64,000 nt of DNA. It comes from Tridacna crocea (lineage: Eukaryota > Mollusca > Bivalvia > Cardiida > Cardiidae). Below the pieces are notes generated by a model, which made no database searches, was not told where the DNA came from, and was given only the letters and a program-made list of their open reading frames with translations. The stretch covers positions 17,741,290 to 17,805,289 of the forward strand of contig OX031061.1 of the NCBI GenBank assembly GCA_943736015.1, in the 5' to 3' direction. A program made the translations under genes and the position numbers. Below, one piece after another: positions 18,915 to 32,700 of this stretch (its first letter is position 1; each line of letters begins with the position of its first letter).

Positions 18915-19131
18915 TTAACTCTTTACCAAGTGACAAAATTTTAGGTTGGTCCAAATTCAAAGCATTTACAGACAATCAAATAAATGTGACTAAAAAACTG
19001 AAACTTGACTTTGGAAAAGTGGAAAAGGAGAAAATGCTGGTTACCAGAATTTTTCTCCATTTCCCACAATGTTTTGGGAAGGCTTCTTCCTCTGGGTCGT
19101 AAAAACTACGGATTGTTTGGTAAATGGTTAA
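18915..19131 (-). repeat. TTAA palindromic MITE, minus, full length
   Basis: TTAACTCTTTACCAAGTGAC start and AATGGTTAA end, in the divergent intergenic region. Confidence 0.85.
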
Positions 19132-19241
19132 ACAACTTTTAAAAACATATAGATTCAGATCAGCCTGAACAGTCTGCTTTTGGTTTTCTGTGCATATTCT
19201 GCATGTCAAAGAACATGTCTTCCTCATGATTAAATTGCCTC

Positions 19242-19327
19242 TTAACCCATATCCAAACAATCCCTGATTTTTACTACCCAAAGGAAAAAGCATTCTGAAA
19301 ACATTGTGGGAAAAATAAAATTAATGG

Positions 19328-19364
<37 letters not shown>

Positions 19365-19510
19365 CGGGTAACCAGCATTTTCTCCTTTTCCCTCAATGTT
19401 TTCTACTCTTTTAGATTAAAATTTCAGTTTTTGAGTCATATTTATTATGTCATCGGCAATGCTTTTGAATTGGGACAAGTCTAAAATTTTGTCCTTTGGT
19501 AAAGTTTTAA
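19242..19510 (+). repeat. TTAA palindromic MITE with a 35-A tract in its hairpin
   Basis: TTAACCCATATCC start, GTTTTAA end. A run of 35 A (19328-19362) replaces part of the left hairpin arm, which could be slippage or a sequencing artefact. Confidence 0.8.
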
Positions 19511-20420
19511 GCAAAATCGATTTGATGGATCCATGATCACGTGCCGATCATTGAATCTCGGAGGTGCATTAAAATCCTATTCCAAGAGAGCTACCCATTT
19601 TGTTTAAGAAGAAACTTGAATTTTAAATCTTTTACCTGCTTAACCTTTATAGCTATAACATATGGAGTAACTCAGCCCTTTTGAGGATATTTTTCAAAAT
19701 TCAACAACAGTTACACCACGAATCAGTCATGGTGCAGTTATCCCCCGTTACAAAAAGCATCATATTAAATGTTCTGGGTTAGAGCCTTGAACAGTGGGCC
19801 TGGGTCTCTGGGAAGCGAGTGGAACCTTTTTCGTTTTTGTTTGAGTCGTATTTAATTATTATGTCATCGGCAATGCTTTTGAATTGAGACAAGTCTAAAA
19901 TTCTCCTTTAAATTAAATATAAATGGGCATTCTCCTTTAAATTAAATTAAGTATAATCGCAAGATCTGGAAATCGCCTTTACTATACTGTTCTCAAAATT
20001 TGGGCCGAATCTTCTTCTACCTTGGGCCTAATCTTCACGTAGGAGGTCCGAATCTTTTTGGGTCCGAATCTTCTCAAGATTTCGTGTTAGGCCGAATCGT
20101 CTTGGGTCCGAATCTTACTCCACCCTTTTGTTTCCTTTCGTTAGTTTACTTCCTTTTTGATCATAATGAATAGAAACTTGGAATCCCCGAATATCATTTA
20201 TAACGCCTTGTATGATTGGTTGATACCCTACAGGCTATTGTTGTTCATAATTAATAATTCTAACCGAAATGCAGAATGATCGTTAACTTCTGGTCAATTT
20301 ATACAAAAGTGTTATAACTTTTCTGTCATTGATGTGTTATAACACGCACATCACACAGACAATTGTGCTTTTCTTACCCTTGACCTGTAAATATCGGATG
20401 AACTGACAGCTCTATTGTAG

Positions 20421-20427
20421 CCAATCA
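20421..20427 (+). promoter_or_regulatory. CCAAT box upstream of USP25/28
   Basis: GCCAATCAG matches an NF-Y site 280 bp upstream of the USP25/28 start codon. Downstream of it the frame is open into the first exon but has no earlier ATG, which supports a 5' UTR here. Confidence 0.35.
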
Positions 20428-20708
20428 GAGTGCCGGTTTCATTCGGAGGACTAATCCAACTTGGCTGTCAACATGGTGGATGTTTCGCGAAACCACCTTT
20501 CTTAAACCCTAATACTTTCTTATTGTGGAAGATAGAATTTTGCAAAGTGACAAACTTTCAGCGAGCTCCCATCTTTGACTTTCTACCTATTTACGTGGTA
20601 TATGAAGACTTGACTGGATATCGCGATTTTAGGTCCAACCAATTTGTTCAAACTCCAGGGCCAAGCCAAAGAGGAAATATACGGAGTCTGTGTCATGGTG
20701 CATTAAAA

Positions 20709-20747
20709 ATGACTGTTGAGCAACCGGCTCTTCCTAGATATGCACAG
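20709..20747 (+). CDS. USP25/28: USP25/28 coding exon 1
   Basis: Thirteen codons read [13 protein letters not shown] and end in phase 0 before GTGATC. MTVEQ is the start of vertebrate USP25, and joining to exon 2 restores the family spacing. The donor is weak at +3 to +6, so the exact 3' edge is slightly uncertain. Confidence 0.8.
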
Positions 20748-23700
20748 GTGATCTTGATGTCTCTTCCTCTGTGTTCATAAGCAGGACGTTAAAAGTAAAA
20801 ACAATAACCCAGGGAACGAGTTCGTCCAAAGTTAGTCCACGTAAAGGGGATGCGGTCAAAACGTACCCAAACCAAAACGTACCCAAAAAATAAGTCAAAA
20901 CGTACCCAAAAAATAAGTCAAAACGTACCCAAAATTTAAGTCAAAACGTACCCAAAGTAAATTTTCATTGAAATAATTTCAGTGTTAGTTAAAGATTAAA
21001 AACTTCATGTATCTTACCTCTGAAGGATGTTTTAACTCCTGACTCACTTTATATCCTTTTAATTCTTTAAAAATGAAGATGGTTTCAATCCCACGTTACA
21101 TTCAATTATGGGTGATGTGTTTATGTCAGGACTAATCAGGTGTAACAAACTAGTTGTCATTAACAGTTTTATTTTCATAAAAGAAGATTTACAAACATTT
21201 GTACACAATGCTACATAACTTATTAATTATATTCACCACCCATCCCATTTTCAAAGTTAACAAATGATAGGTTAGATCAAGTCAATTTAAGTTTAAAATG
21301 AAAATGCTCAATGATATTTAGTTGAACATTTTTTTTTTTTTCAACCACAAAAAGCACAGGTTACATTTAATTACACAATCTGTAGTATTTATAATCCTTC
21401 TGAAAAATGGCTTTTTACAACATTGTAACAACTTCCTCCCGTTTCTCACAATGTTTTTTACCCTTCAAAGCCTTATATTATAACGGTTGTTTGCAAATGT
21501 TTTCAATCTGGGAGAGTCCAAGATTTTATTGATTGGTAAAGAGTTAAGTTTACAATATTTTCAGTGAAGAATGTCTTCTAATATTCACCCTCTAAATGTT
21601 AATATTTTAATTAACTGAAAAATTGGGTAAATTTTTGTACTTGTAATGATAAGAAGGTGTAACCGTGTCACCACTCATAGACAACAAAATCTTTAAAAGA
21701 TTTTACTTATCCATATTTAGGGAATTTCCTGATGATAAAAATGTTACAAAGAAGAACTTTCAAAGGGAAGAAAATGAAAATATAACAAAAATTTCCATCA
21801 GATCATTTAATGAATTTAAAAAAAAAGAAATAAAAAATAAACCCTTCAGTTTTTCATCTAAAGCAAACTGTCAGATCATCAATATTTACAATGCATTCAA
21901 ATATATAATAGGCAATATACAGCAGCTTTAATACCACTGTGAATAATTCCTTTATTCACCACATAATTATAGTTTATTACAACTCTTTTTGGGTGTGAAA
22001 ATTGCACCTTTTGTTATCCAAACAATGTAATTAACATCTCATTTTTATAAAAGTGCTAATTCCTATGAAGATTTTTTCCCGATTTTTTTTAAGGTTAAGA
22101 TGTTTATTAATAATGATGGATAACGATATCAAGGTATCTGATGCTTTTTCCCTAATGTTAATTGTATTTGCCTAAAAGGAGAGATACATATACACTGTAA
22201 TTTTATCATGAAGCGTTTAATAGACTTAGCTACATGTTCTGTGATATGCTTCGTTATTTGTTTTCATCATGTAAGGCAAATTTGAATTAAAGCAGAATTG
22301 AAAATTATCATCATCAAGATGGTTAAAACAATATTGCTATCAATTTGTGGAAAGATGGAAGATAAAAACACTATAAAAATCATGGGTACATTTTGACTTC
22401 ACATTGGGTACGTTTTGACTCCACTTGGGTACGTTTTGACTTCAGTTGGGTACGTTTTGACTCCACTTGGGTACGTTTTGACTTGGGTACGTTTTGGTTT
22501 GGGTACGTTTTGACTGTAAACCACGTAAAGCCCTAACTTTGATCCGGACTGGGCCTCCATTACAGCATTTACCCCCATTCCCATATTGTTTTCTGCCATC
22601 CCAAAGATCAGTTCTAATTTTAGATTCACCTTCAGTTTGCAAACAAACTTACTTAGGACAAGTCCAAAACTTTGTCATCTGGTAACGGCAAACAACCAAC
22701 TCTTTACCACACAATGCGGAGATTTGACACCCTTTGAGAAAAGACCTTTTGAAAACAATGTGGAAGAAGGAGAGATCTACTTCCCTTGTTGATGTTGGTC
22801 AAACTTGCCAATTTACTTTCCTAATTGGAAAATTTCTAGCTTTCGATGTTTACATGCTAGTCTGTTGTACTTGCCCTCTCCACTAGGGGTGAAACAATAT
22901 GGTAAAAAGTGTATTGCAATATGTATTGCAATATGCTTTATATGCTGACATTTAGTATATCTGACCACTTGTAGTCACTTTCAGGGTAGCATATGCTCAA
23001 AAGAGGATAAAGAAAAGTAGTACAATTGCTTGGAACTCTTCCATTCTTTCAAGATAATGAACTAAAAAACAATTCTTTTTGCATGAACAAATGAAAACAA
23101 ACTTAAATTGACTAGTCTTTAATACCAACTAGACTGAAATGACAAAGAAATTAATAATTGTCCATAGAAACAAGTAAGTGACTCGGTGACATGTCAAGTC
23201 ATGTTCTTTTTCAAAAATATTAGTATGTCAACCTTTTCAGGACCCAGAGAAGCCCTCTGTGCTGATAAAATGTCACCAGCAGTACTTAACACTCGCTCAG
23301 AGAGCGCACTTGTTTACGTATAAAACCCAGCCCTACTATGCAGAACTTTGGGAGCTCAACAGAGAAGACAGTGCAATGCACTAACTTACTCAGTTGCTCA
23401 CACTAATACTTTCCAACTTATCTATCGCAAAAAAACGTAAAATAAGTATGAGCAAAGTTATAAGAAATGAACAACAAACAAACTCCGTTGATCCAAAAGC
23501 TGTAATACGGTCAACGGTTATTTAGAGTTCGTGTCGTGAATTTGAGGTGGTCATAATTTTACCCTAACACTGGTGACACTGCCTGTGGAAAAATTAAACA
23601 ACTTTCCCTTTTGGAAATCTTTTAGTAAGTTGAAAAATGATTGATTTCTGAAAGAACTTTTGGGAAAACAGGACTATCTAACGCAATTAAGAGAAGTCGA

Positions 23701-26700
23701 CATATTACAGAAATACCGATTACGGTAAAATTTGAACCGGGTTCGGTTTTTTCTTCGAACAGACCGCGGTTAATCGGTATATGGGTAAACCGTTTCACCA
23801 CTACTCTGCACTATAGAATAGAACAGAATGGAGTTATGGGCATTTTCCAAAATATTGTGGGAATCCTATCGTGGCACAGCCTAAGGCGCAACTCTGAACT
23901 AGGTATCTTTCCTTGTCCTGTAATGATTTTCATATTAGTCAAGAAGAAGAGGCACTAATTTAAACCAAATGGTTCTTTTTTTATAGATACATGTACTGGA
24001 CTTGAAAATTGTTTTAAGAACAACTTGTTCTGTTGGATGAGTGAATGAAAAAACTCACCACTTTCTTCCTCCAGAGCGTGTTTCAGCACTTTTGATGCAA
24101 TGATCTCTTTGCTGACCCACTAAAATTTGTTGTGTGCACTTATTCTGATACAAGCAAACAGTTTCTGTTCAATTAAAACAATAGTTTAAAATCTACCACA
24201 TTATGTTGAGACGAAATTTGAAGGGGCAAAATAACATTCATATGGAGAGAGATTACATACACCAAGATTATTTACATAGTGAGTTTGTGATATGAAGCCC
24301 AGTGACCACAAGTGTTTTTACTGATAATTATGAATAAAGACTAAGTCTGCCTGTACTGCACAAAATAAGATTTGAAGAACACAAGTTGTGACCAAATGAC
24401 ACTGTCACACATTTCACGCTCTGTTTGGTAATAATTGACATAGGTGCAGAATACAGATAGGACTAAGCCTTGGAAGGTCGTTGCCAAACAACAAAATTTA
24501 AGACTGGTCCCTATTGAAAGTACTTGCATACTACAAAATAAACATAACTAAAAAAATGAAACTAGGGTCCAGCAGGGTAGAAAACATTGTGGGAAAAGGA
24601 AAAAATGCTGGTTACCAACATTTTCTACTTTTCCCACAATGTTTTCAAAAGGCTTCTATATCGGGGTTGTAAAAACCAGGTATTGCATGGTAAAGTGTTA
24701 AACATGAACGTTTATCATGTTCTAGATGCTTTGGAAAACAGAGAAGCAGATGAGAATGTGAACATATATGAATTTAAGTAGCTTTAAAAAGTGAGCCACA
24801 AGATTTTTTTATGACCCGAAAAATTACTGATAGGGGTCACAAATGATTTTCAGAAATTTGAAGCTGGCAGAAACACAGGCTTAAACTCTTCCCTCATTTG
24901 GATTTATTTGTGCTACAGACAGTGTTTTTTCACAATGATTTCATTCAGACAGTCAGAAAAATGAGAAAAGTTTTCTAAACCATACATCAAAAAGCTTTGT
25001 ATTTCTGATAATCTTTTCAGGTAGTGCAGATGAACTAGAAATGTAAGATAGCAACTGAAACACTTATTTTTGACACTGAAAAGTTATTAGACTTCACTAA
25101 ATGCATAAAAATGCTTTTTTCATTGGTAGAAAACTACCATCTTGCATTTGGAACATGTTTTTATTTTGTTATTTCAGTTTTATTGTACTTAAGGTATAAG
25201 ATAACATATCAGATTAACATAAAACCCCAAAATGTGTTTATCAGAATACATTCCATGATGAATGACAGCAAATTATAATGTACATGTACGTCTACTATTT
25301 TTCTGGCGTGCAATGGTGCTTAGACTCCAGTTCACTGGTCAGAAAGAATAAAATTTTCAAGCCCTGGATTTATTTAAGTGTACATTATTATCAATATAAT
25401 TGTTACTACGGTATCTCTTGTCAACAATTAATGTTTTAATATTACTAACTCATGTCAAAAATTTGTTAGATTTTATGTCTTTCTTGTGATTTCCACAGAC
25501 AAAGCAGAGTGATGACCATACATATGCCCAGGTTAAAGAAATAACAGGAATTGAAGATAAAACTTTGATCAACCAAGCCATCAATGCATGTAGGAACAAT
25601 GAAGGGAAATATGATGTGTCAGAGGTCGTGGATAAACTTCTCTTAGAAAACAGTCCACAGCAATCTAAACAGAAAAAAACACAGGTATGTCACATGATCT
25701 ACAGCTTTTCTTCATGCTTTGCTAAAACTGCCAGCCTGAGTCAGTATTCAACCACTCTTAACCCTTTACCACACAATGATGACTTTCAATGATTCTTTGA
25801 AAGAAGCTTTTCGAAAACATTGTGGGAAAAGGAGAAAATGCTGGTAACCAGCATTTTCTCCTTGTCCCACATTGTTTTCTACTCTTCACAAAACAAATTT
25901 CAAATTTTTAGTCACTTTTATTTTGTTGTCTGCTAATGCTTTCAATTTGGACAAGCTGAAAATTTTGTCATTTGGTAAAGAGTTAAACCCCCTTTTCGAA
26001 GAGCATGGCTCAAATCTTTTTCTTGTCATGAGGTCCTGTCCAAGTCACAAGTAGCTGGACAGAATGAGCAATATCTGTGAATGATGGTTCTCCTATTTAA
26101 CTCTTTACCACACGACAAAATTTTAGACTGGTTCAAATTGAAAGCATTTGCAGACGACAAAATAAAGGTGACTGAAAAATTAAAATTTGATCTGGGAAGG
26201 GTAGAAAACACTGTGGGAAAAGGAGAAAATGCTGGTTACCAGCATTTTCTCCTTTTCCTACAGTGTTTTCAAAAGGCTTCTTTCTCTGGGGTGTCAAAAG
26301 TAGGGATTGTGTGGTAATGGGTTAAAATGGCTACCCTCAGATATCAACAGATTATTGTCCAGTGCTACTGAACAAAGCCCAGAAGACCTTTTGTCTGTGT
26401 GTAGGTTATGTCCTTCTGTCTTTATTTCTTTCTTGTATATACAGTAAAGTCTACATTTATTCATAATTATTTTCACATGTTTGATGCATATTTTATATGA
26501 AAGAAACCTTACCATTACTTGAGTTTTATCACATAGTCACCTCCCTTGTTTTCAGTGTAATATACCCATTACGAATTTTCTTATCTTATACACGGTTGAT
26601 ATCACTTTTGTGTGACATCATTTTTGACGTCATTTTGTACACATTTCATACAAGTGGATGGGTGTCATGGAAAATACCGCGGGTGCATTTATGTTTTGCA

Positions 26701-29700
26701 TCATCTGATCTATAGTTTGCCAGATATCCTTATGTGATAAAAAGAATCTGACATTCGTGGGCATTTTAGGTAAGATTTTATTAAACTCGTCAAGTAAAAT
26801 GTTATTAAGCAAGCTATTCAGCGAGTCGGAAATGTCATTTTAGTCTCTTAGCCGGATAAAGGTTAAGTCTGTTAACTCTTTACCAAACAATCCCTGGTTT
26901 TTACAACCCTGAGGAAGAAGCCATCGGAAAACATTGTTGGAAAAGGAGAAAATGCTGGTAAGCAGCATTTTTTCCTTTTCCCACAATGTTCTCAACTCTT
27001 CTAAAATTTAGTTTCAATTTTTGAGTCATGTTTATTTTGTCGTCTGCCAATGCTTTCAATTTGGACAAGTCTAAACTTTTGTCATTTGGTAAAGAGTTAC
27101 TTTTGGTTAAATGTGTCTCAAATAATGAAATCAGAGAACTAGTTCTTTAGCAAATTTGAGCAAAAAAAGAGACACAATGTTTTCTTTTGAACTGGGCCTA
27201 GACAAGTGAGTTCATTGCCGACATGGCTCTTCAATGTTTTCTGTATCTATTTCAGCAGCATATGGCAATTACGTATCCCAAAGATACGACAGATTCAGTT
27301 GATGCTGTTGCTGGCACTCAGCCTCAAGTTCAAGACACTAAAAGTCCTAAAGGTATTACCAAGCCATATTTCATTGAAATCAAAGAATGCCAGTTAACAC
27401 TTTACCACACAATGACGACCCTGAGGTAGAAGCCTTTTGAAAACATTATGGGAAAAGGAGAAAATGTTGTTAACCAGCCTTTTCTCCTTTCCCAGAATGT
27501 TTTCTACCCTTCCCATTTCAAATTTCAATTTTTCAGTCACATTGATTTTGTCGTCTGCAAATGCTTTCAATTTGGGCCATTCTATAAATTTGTCTTTCGA
27601 TAAAGAGTTGAGTAAGATAAAATGAAATGCGTAAAAAGGCGCTTATTTTCCCCTTTTTAGCTCACCTGAGCACATAGTGCTCAGGAAGAGCTATTGAAAT
27701 CGGTCGTTGTTGGTTGTCTGTCTGTAAACAATTACTAAAAAATCTTCTCCTCTGAAACCGCCCATCAGATTTCAGGGAAACTTCACAGAAATGATTCTTA
27801 GGTGACGCACTTTCAAAATATTTCAAAGATTTGAATTACATGAAGAACTCTGGTTGCCATGGCAACCGAAAGAAAAAAACTTTAAAAATCATCTTGTCCA
27901 AAACCGTAAGGGCTAGAGCTTTCATATTTGGCATGTGGCATCATCTAGTGGCCCTCTACCAAAATACTTCAAATTATGGCCCTAGTATTAAAATGGCCCT
28001 ATGTTGTGGGTTCTCGGATTTCACATAAAGATAAAGAAGGAAATTTTTAAAAATCTTCTTGTCCCAAACCTTAAGGGCTAGAGCTTTCATATTTGGCATG
28101 TAGCATCATCTAGTGGCCCTCTACTAAAAAAACTTCAAATTATGGGCGTAGTATTGAAAATGGCCCTATGTTGTGGGTTCTCGGATTTCACAAAGAAATA
28201 AAGAAGGAAATCTTTAAAAATCCTCTTGTCCCAAACTGTAAGGGCTAGAGCTTTCATATTTAGCATGCAGCATCATCTAGTGGCCCTCTATTAAATCACT
28301 TCAAATTATGGCCCTGGTATAAAAATTAGCCCTTTGTTGTTGGTCTTGGGTTTTACATAGATATAAGGAAGGAAATTATTAAAAATCTTCTTGTCCCAAA
28401 TGGTAATGGCCAGAGCTTTCATGGCTGCACCACTCGTGAAAATATTACCTATGATGTTCACTTGATGAAATAAATTTCGGTCTTTCACGAAAAAAACAAA
28501 TATCCTCTATATCTACATGTATGTACTAATATCTTACAGTTATTGACCTGACAAGTGACTCCAATGAATCAGAAGATATACAGAAAGCCATTGCTGCCAG
28601 TTTACAAGACAGTGTGGGAGGATCAGTCCAGGAGACGTCAGGCATTTTAGGTGGTCAGGTCTCGAAAGAAGAGCAGGATATCAGCAGGTACAACTGTTAT
28701 ATTTACTCTTCACCACATAATCCTGACTTTTAATGACCCTGACAAAGAAGTCTTTTGAAAACATTGTGTGAAAAGGAGAAAATGCTGGTTACCAGCATTT
28801 TCTCCTTTTCCCACAATGTTTTCTAAAGGCTTCTTTCTCAGGGTAGTCAAATGTAGGGATTGTGTGGTAAAGGATGAATTGAATCAAGATACAGCCTTAC
28901 AGGTACAGGAAACAAACTTTATTAAAACCTGAGAGTATGTAGAATGGATCAGCCGTGCAAAATATAAATAATCAATATACATAGTGTAAGGGATAGAAAA
29001 ACTGAAAACAACAATAGCAATTGCTTTGAAGGCCTCCAAAACATGAAATGTATCTTCTATCTATAGTAATCTGTGCAATCTTGCAGCCATTAGGAGCAAC
29101 AGTTGACATGTAAATACAAAAATGATTATATATCAACAAAAGAAGGATGAAGTCGGTTAAGACTGGCTAAAATATGGTTGAAAACAAGTATGTATGCAAT
29201 TCCATGCATTACATACAAAGTATGTAACAAAAACAAATGAACAAATGCATGGCAGAAATAAGGGACTGGGCAGGATTCGAACCCTAGAACACCGGGACGA
29301 AAGGCCAATACCTTAACCCATTACCACAGAATTCCTACTTTTGACGCCCCTGAGAAAGAAGCATTTAGAAAACATTGTGGGAAAAGGAGAAAATGCTGAT
29401 AACCAGCATTTTCTCCTTTTCCCACAATGTTTTCCACCCTTCACAAAACAAATTTCAAATCTTCAGTCACTTTTATTGTGTCATCTGCAAATGCTTTCAA
29501 TTTGGACCAGTCTGAAATATTGTCATGTGGTAATGGGTTAACCATACCTGAGTTAAAGAGATATCTCCCCAAAGCAGTTGTTAAGTATTGTATTTAAATT
29601 TTGATTAAGCCATGCATGAAGGAGTGGTTTCCCGTTACACATGTTTTAACAAACCAGAAGAAGAAGGCTTTTGAAAACATTATGGGAAAAGGAGAAAATG

Positions 29701-32700
29701 CTGGTAACCAAACAATCTGATGTTTTAACAACCCAGAGGAAGGAGGGTTTTAAAAATGTTGGAAAAGGAGAAAATGCTCATAACCAGCTATTTTTGGTGT
29801 TCTCACAATCCTTTTTATTATTTCAGAAGCAGTTTTCTTAAGTTAACCCTTTACCACTCAATGACAACTTCTAAACTTCTAACGACCCTAAGAAAGAAGA
29901 AAATGTAACCAGCATTTTCTCCTTTTTTCCACAATGTTTTCTACCCTAATAGCACCAGTTGAGCCACATTGAAATTGTCATCTGCAAATGGTTTCAATTT
30001 GGACAAGGGTAATTTTTTTGTGTCTGGTAAAGGGTTTAGCCACTTAGCTATGTATGGTGTACATGTTGTTTACATTACAGAGTGCTTGAACAGAGTTTGA
30101 TAGAAAGTAAAGCAGGAACAAAAAGGAAGCGCGGTGACATCTGGTTTGTGGATCCCCTCAATCCACATGAACGGAAGAGGCATGAAAACTGGCCAGTAGG
30201 ATTGAAAAATGTTGGAAATACCTGTTGGTTCAGTGCTGTCATTCAGGTAAGACTGGAAAAGGAGTTTCGATATTGTATTTTAGCCATGGTCTGGAAAAAT
30301 TGTATTTAACCCTTTACCACACAATCTTGACTTTTAAGGACCCTGAGAAAGACACCTTTTGAAAACATTGTGGGAAAAGGAGAAAAAGCTGGTTACCAGC
30401 ATTTTCTCCTTTTCCCACAATATTTTCTACCCTGTCAAAGTCAGAAATCATAAATTACTAAGATTTATTTTGTTGCCTACAGATGCTTTGAATTTGGTCC
30501 TGTCCAAAAATTTGTTGTTTGATAAAGAGTTAATGCATCCCTTTGATGCATTTTCCATTTACCAAACAATCTCTGGTTTTTACAATCATGCCATTGAAGC
30601 CTTTTAAAAGCAGAGGGAAAAGGAGAAAATGCTGGGAACCAGCCTTTTATCCTTTTCCCAAAATGTTTTCTTCCGTACTGGAGACAAATTTCAATTTTCC
30701 AGTCAGGTTTGTTTTGTCATCTGCAAGTTCTTTGAATTTCAACCAGTCTAAAATTTTCTCATGTGGTAAAGATTTTGGACCGAACAACAATTTTATTCTC
30801 AATCTGAAATTGTATGTTGGCTAGAATATCTTGTAAAAATGTACAATGTACATCCAAGATCAGATTGCATGATTATTACTCTCAAGTCTGATCTTGATGT
30901 GAACGTTCTTCAGAAGCACTGACTTGTGTTGTTACCATGTAGATTTAATGTTGTTTTTGTGTTTTGTACTATAAACAGTCCCTGTTTCTACTGAGGAGAT
31001 TTAGACATCTTGTACTCAATTACAAAGCTGGTAAAGAACTCAACCAAGCCAGTATACAAGTAAGCAGATTATACATACAGATATCATATTTTAATCTTTC
31101 ACCGTAAGTCATGGCCATTTTCATGGCTTCATGGAGCCTTGCAAGCTGCTGACTTCATACTCTGAGAAAAATATAAACCTACCATAGGATAAGGTTAAAT
31201 TGGTTTTCTATAAAAACGAAATTGACTAACTTGCAACCTCAACTTTTATAACGAATTTGATCTTCTTATATTGATATGTCCTTGAGCAAGACACTGCATA
31301 ATCTTCTGCGTAGTAAACTAAGAATGAAGAGAATTGTTAAAGTACTTAGAATTGTGTACAGTCACTGCAGGCTCTATTAGTCCTTTACCACACAATTCCA
31401 ACTTTTGATGACTGAGAAAGAAAGCTTTTGAAAAGATCGTTGGAAACGAAAAAAAAGGGCTTGCATTTTTTAATTTTTGAAACACATTTATTTTGTTCTG
31501 TGCAAATGCTTTAAATTTAGACATGTCAAGTTTTGTTCCTTGGTTAAAGGTTAAAAGATTGTCTATGTGATGAAGTGAATTAACAAGATTTCTCAAAGAT
31601 TTAAATTATGGAATAAAATGATTTCTTAATTGTATGTGTACTTTAATGATTTAGCTGTAGTTCAACAAATCATTTCTAACTTAAATCAGTTGTGTAGATT
31701 TTGAGAAATTATTTTTAGATTATATATAAATTGCAAGAAAATAAATGAATGCATTGAGTGAATTATGAATACCCTGTAATTAATGTGTGCTTCACTTTTT
31801 AGGAACGACGCAATCTACGCTTCATGCAAGAACTACGGCATTTGTTTGCACTGATGATTGGTACTAAGAGAAAATATGTTGACCCCTCAAAGGCTGTAGA
31901 TATATTGAAAGAAGCTTTTTCCACACATACTGTCAATAATTCTGGGGTTACTGATAGTCAGCAGGTATGATAAATCTTGTTAAAGTAACTTTGCAAATTT
32001 TTATTGTAAAATACCAGGTGATGGTCTGACAATGTGGATGATAGCAAAAATTGTCCTTATTTAACCCCTTACATGATGATACAATTCAAGAATTGTCAAA
32101 AATGAAACAAATTGCAGATGATCAGAGAGATGTGGCTCATGCAGTGGGACGAATTTGTAAAGGATGAAAAGCATAGTGAGAAAAGGAGAAAGAGCTTCCC
32201 ACTCGGAGTTGTTAAAATTTGAGGTAGTTTTGAAAAGCTTTAATGCCTTACCAAAGAATCCTGGAAAGAAGCCTTCTGAAAACATTGTGGGAAAAGGAGA
32301 AAATGCTGGTAGCCAGCATTTCACCTTTTCCTTTTATGTTTTCTACCCTTCCCGAAACAAACTTCAATTTCTGAGTCCCATTAGTTTTTTTGTATACAAA
32401 TGCTTCCAACATGCACACATTTAAAATTATGTTGTTTGTTAAAGAGTTTATACATAAATATTCCTTGCTAGAATATTGCTGTGATACTACTGAAATAATG
32501 TTAGCATGTAAAGATACACCAATCAAAAATATATAAAATATACCATTAAAATAAAAATAAGCAATGCTCTGATAGAACAGGGTTAAACACTTCTCTGTGA
32601 ACCAAGTAAATCATCACACAGTTGTGGATATGTAAAATCCATTTTGTCAGCATAGGACTGAACCATGAGATTTTTTTGGTTCATTGACATGAAGAAAATT

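Larger units (their letters stand above)
18418..20708. other. Divergent intergenic region between GPR89 and USP25/28
   Basis: This 2.3-kb stretch separates two head-to-head start codons. It holds two TTAA MITE copies (18915-19131 and 19242-19510), the second with a 35-base A run in its hairpin. Imperfect GGGTCCGAATCTT-like repeats lie at about 20000-20115. A CCAATCA box at 20421-20427 lies upstream of USP25/28. I see no further coding exon. Confidence 0.6.

Noticed and set aside
20430-20708. Open frame extending upstream of the USP25/28 start
   Set aside because: It has no ATG before MTVEQ at 20709 and does not resemble the family, so it is treated as 5' UTR.
20866-20960. CRISPR-like array of CAAAACGTACCCAA repeats
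   Set aside because: The repeats are short with almost no spacer, occur as an inverted pair 1.5 kb apart, and the genome is eukaryotic.
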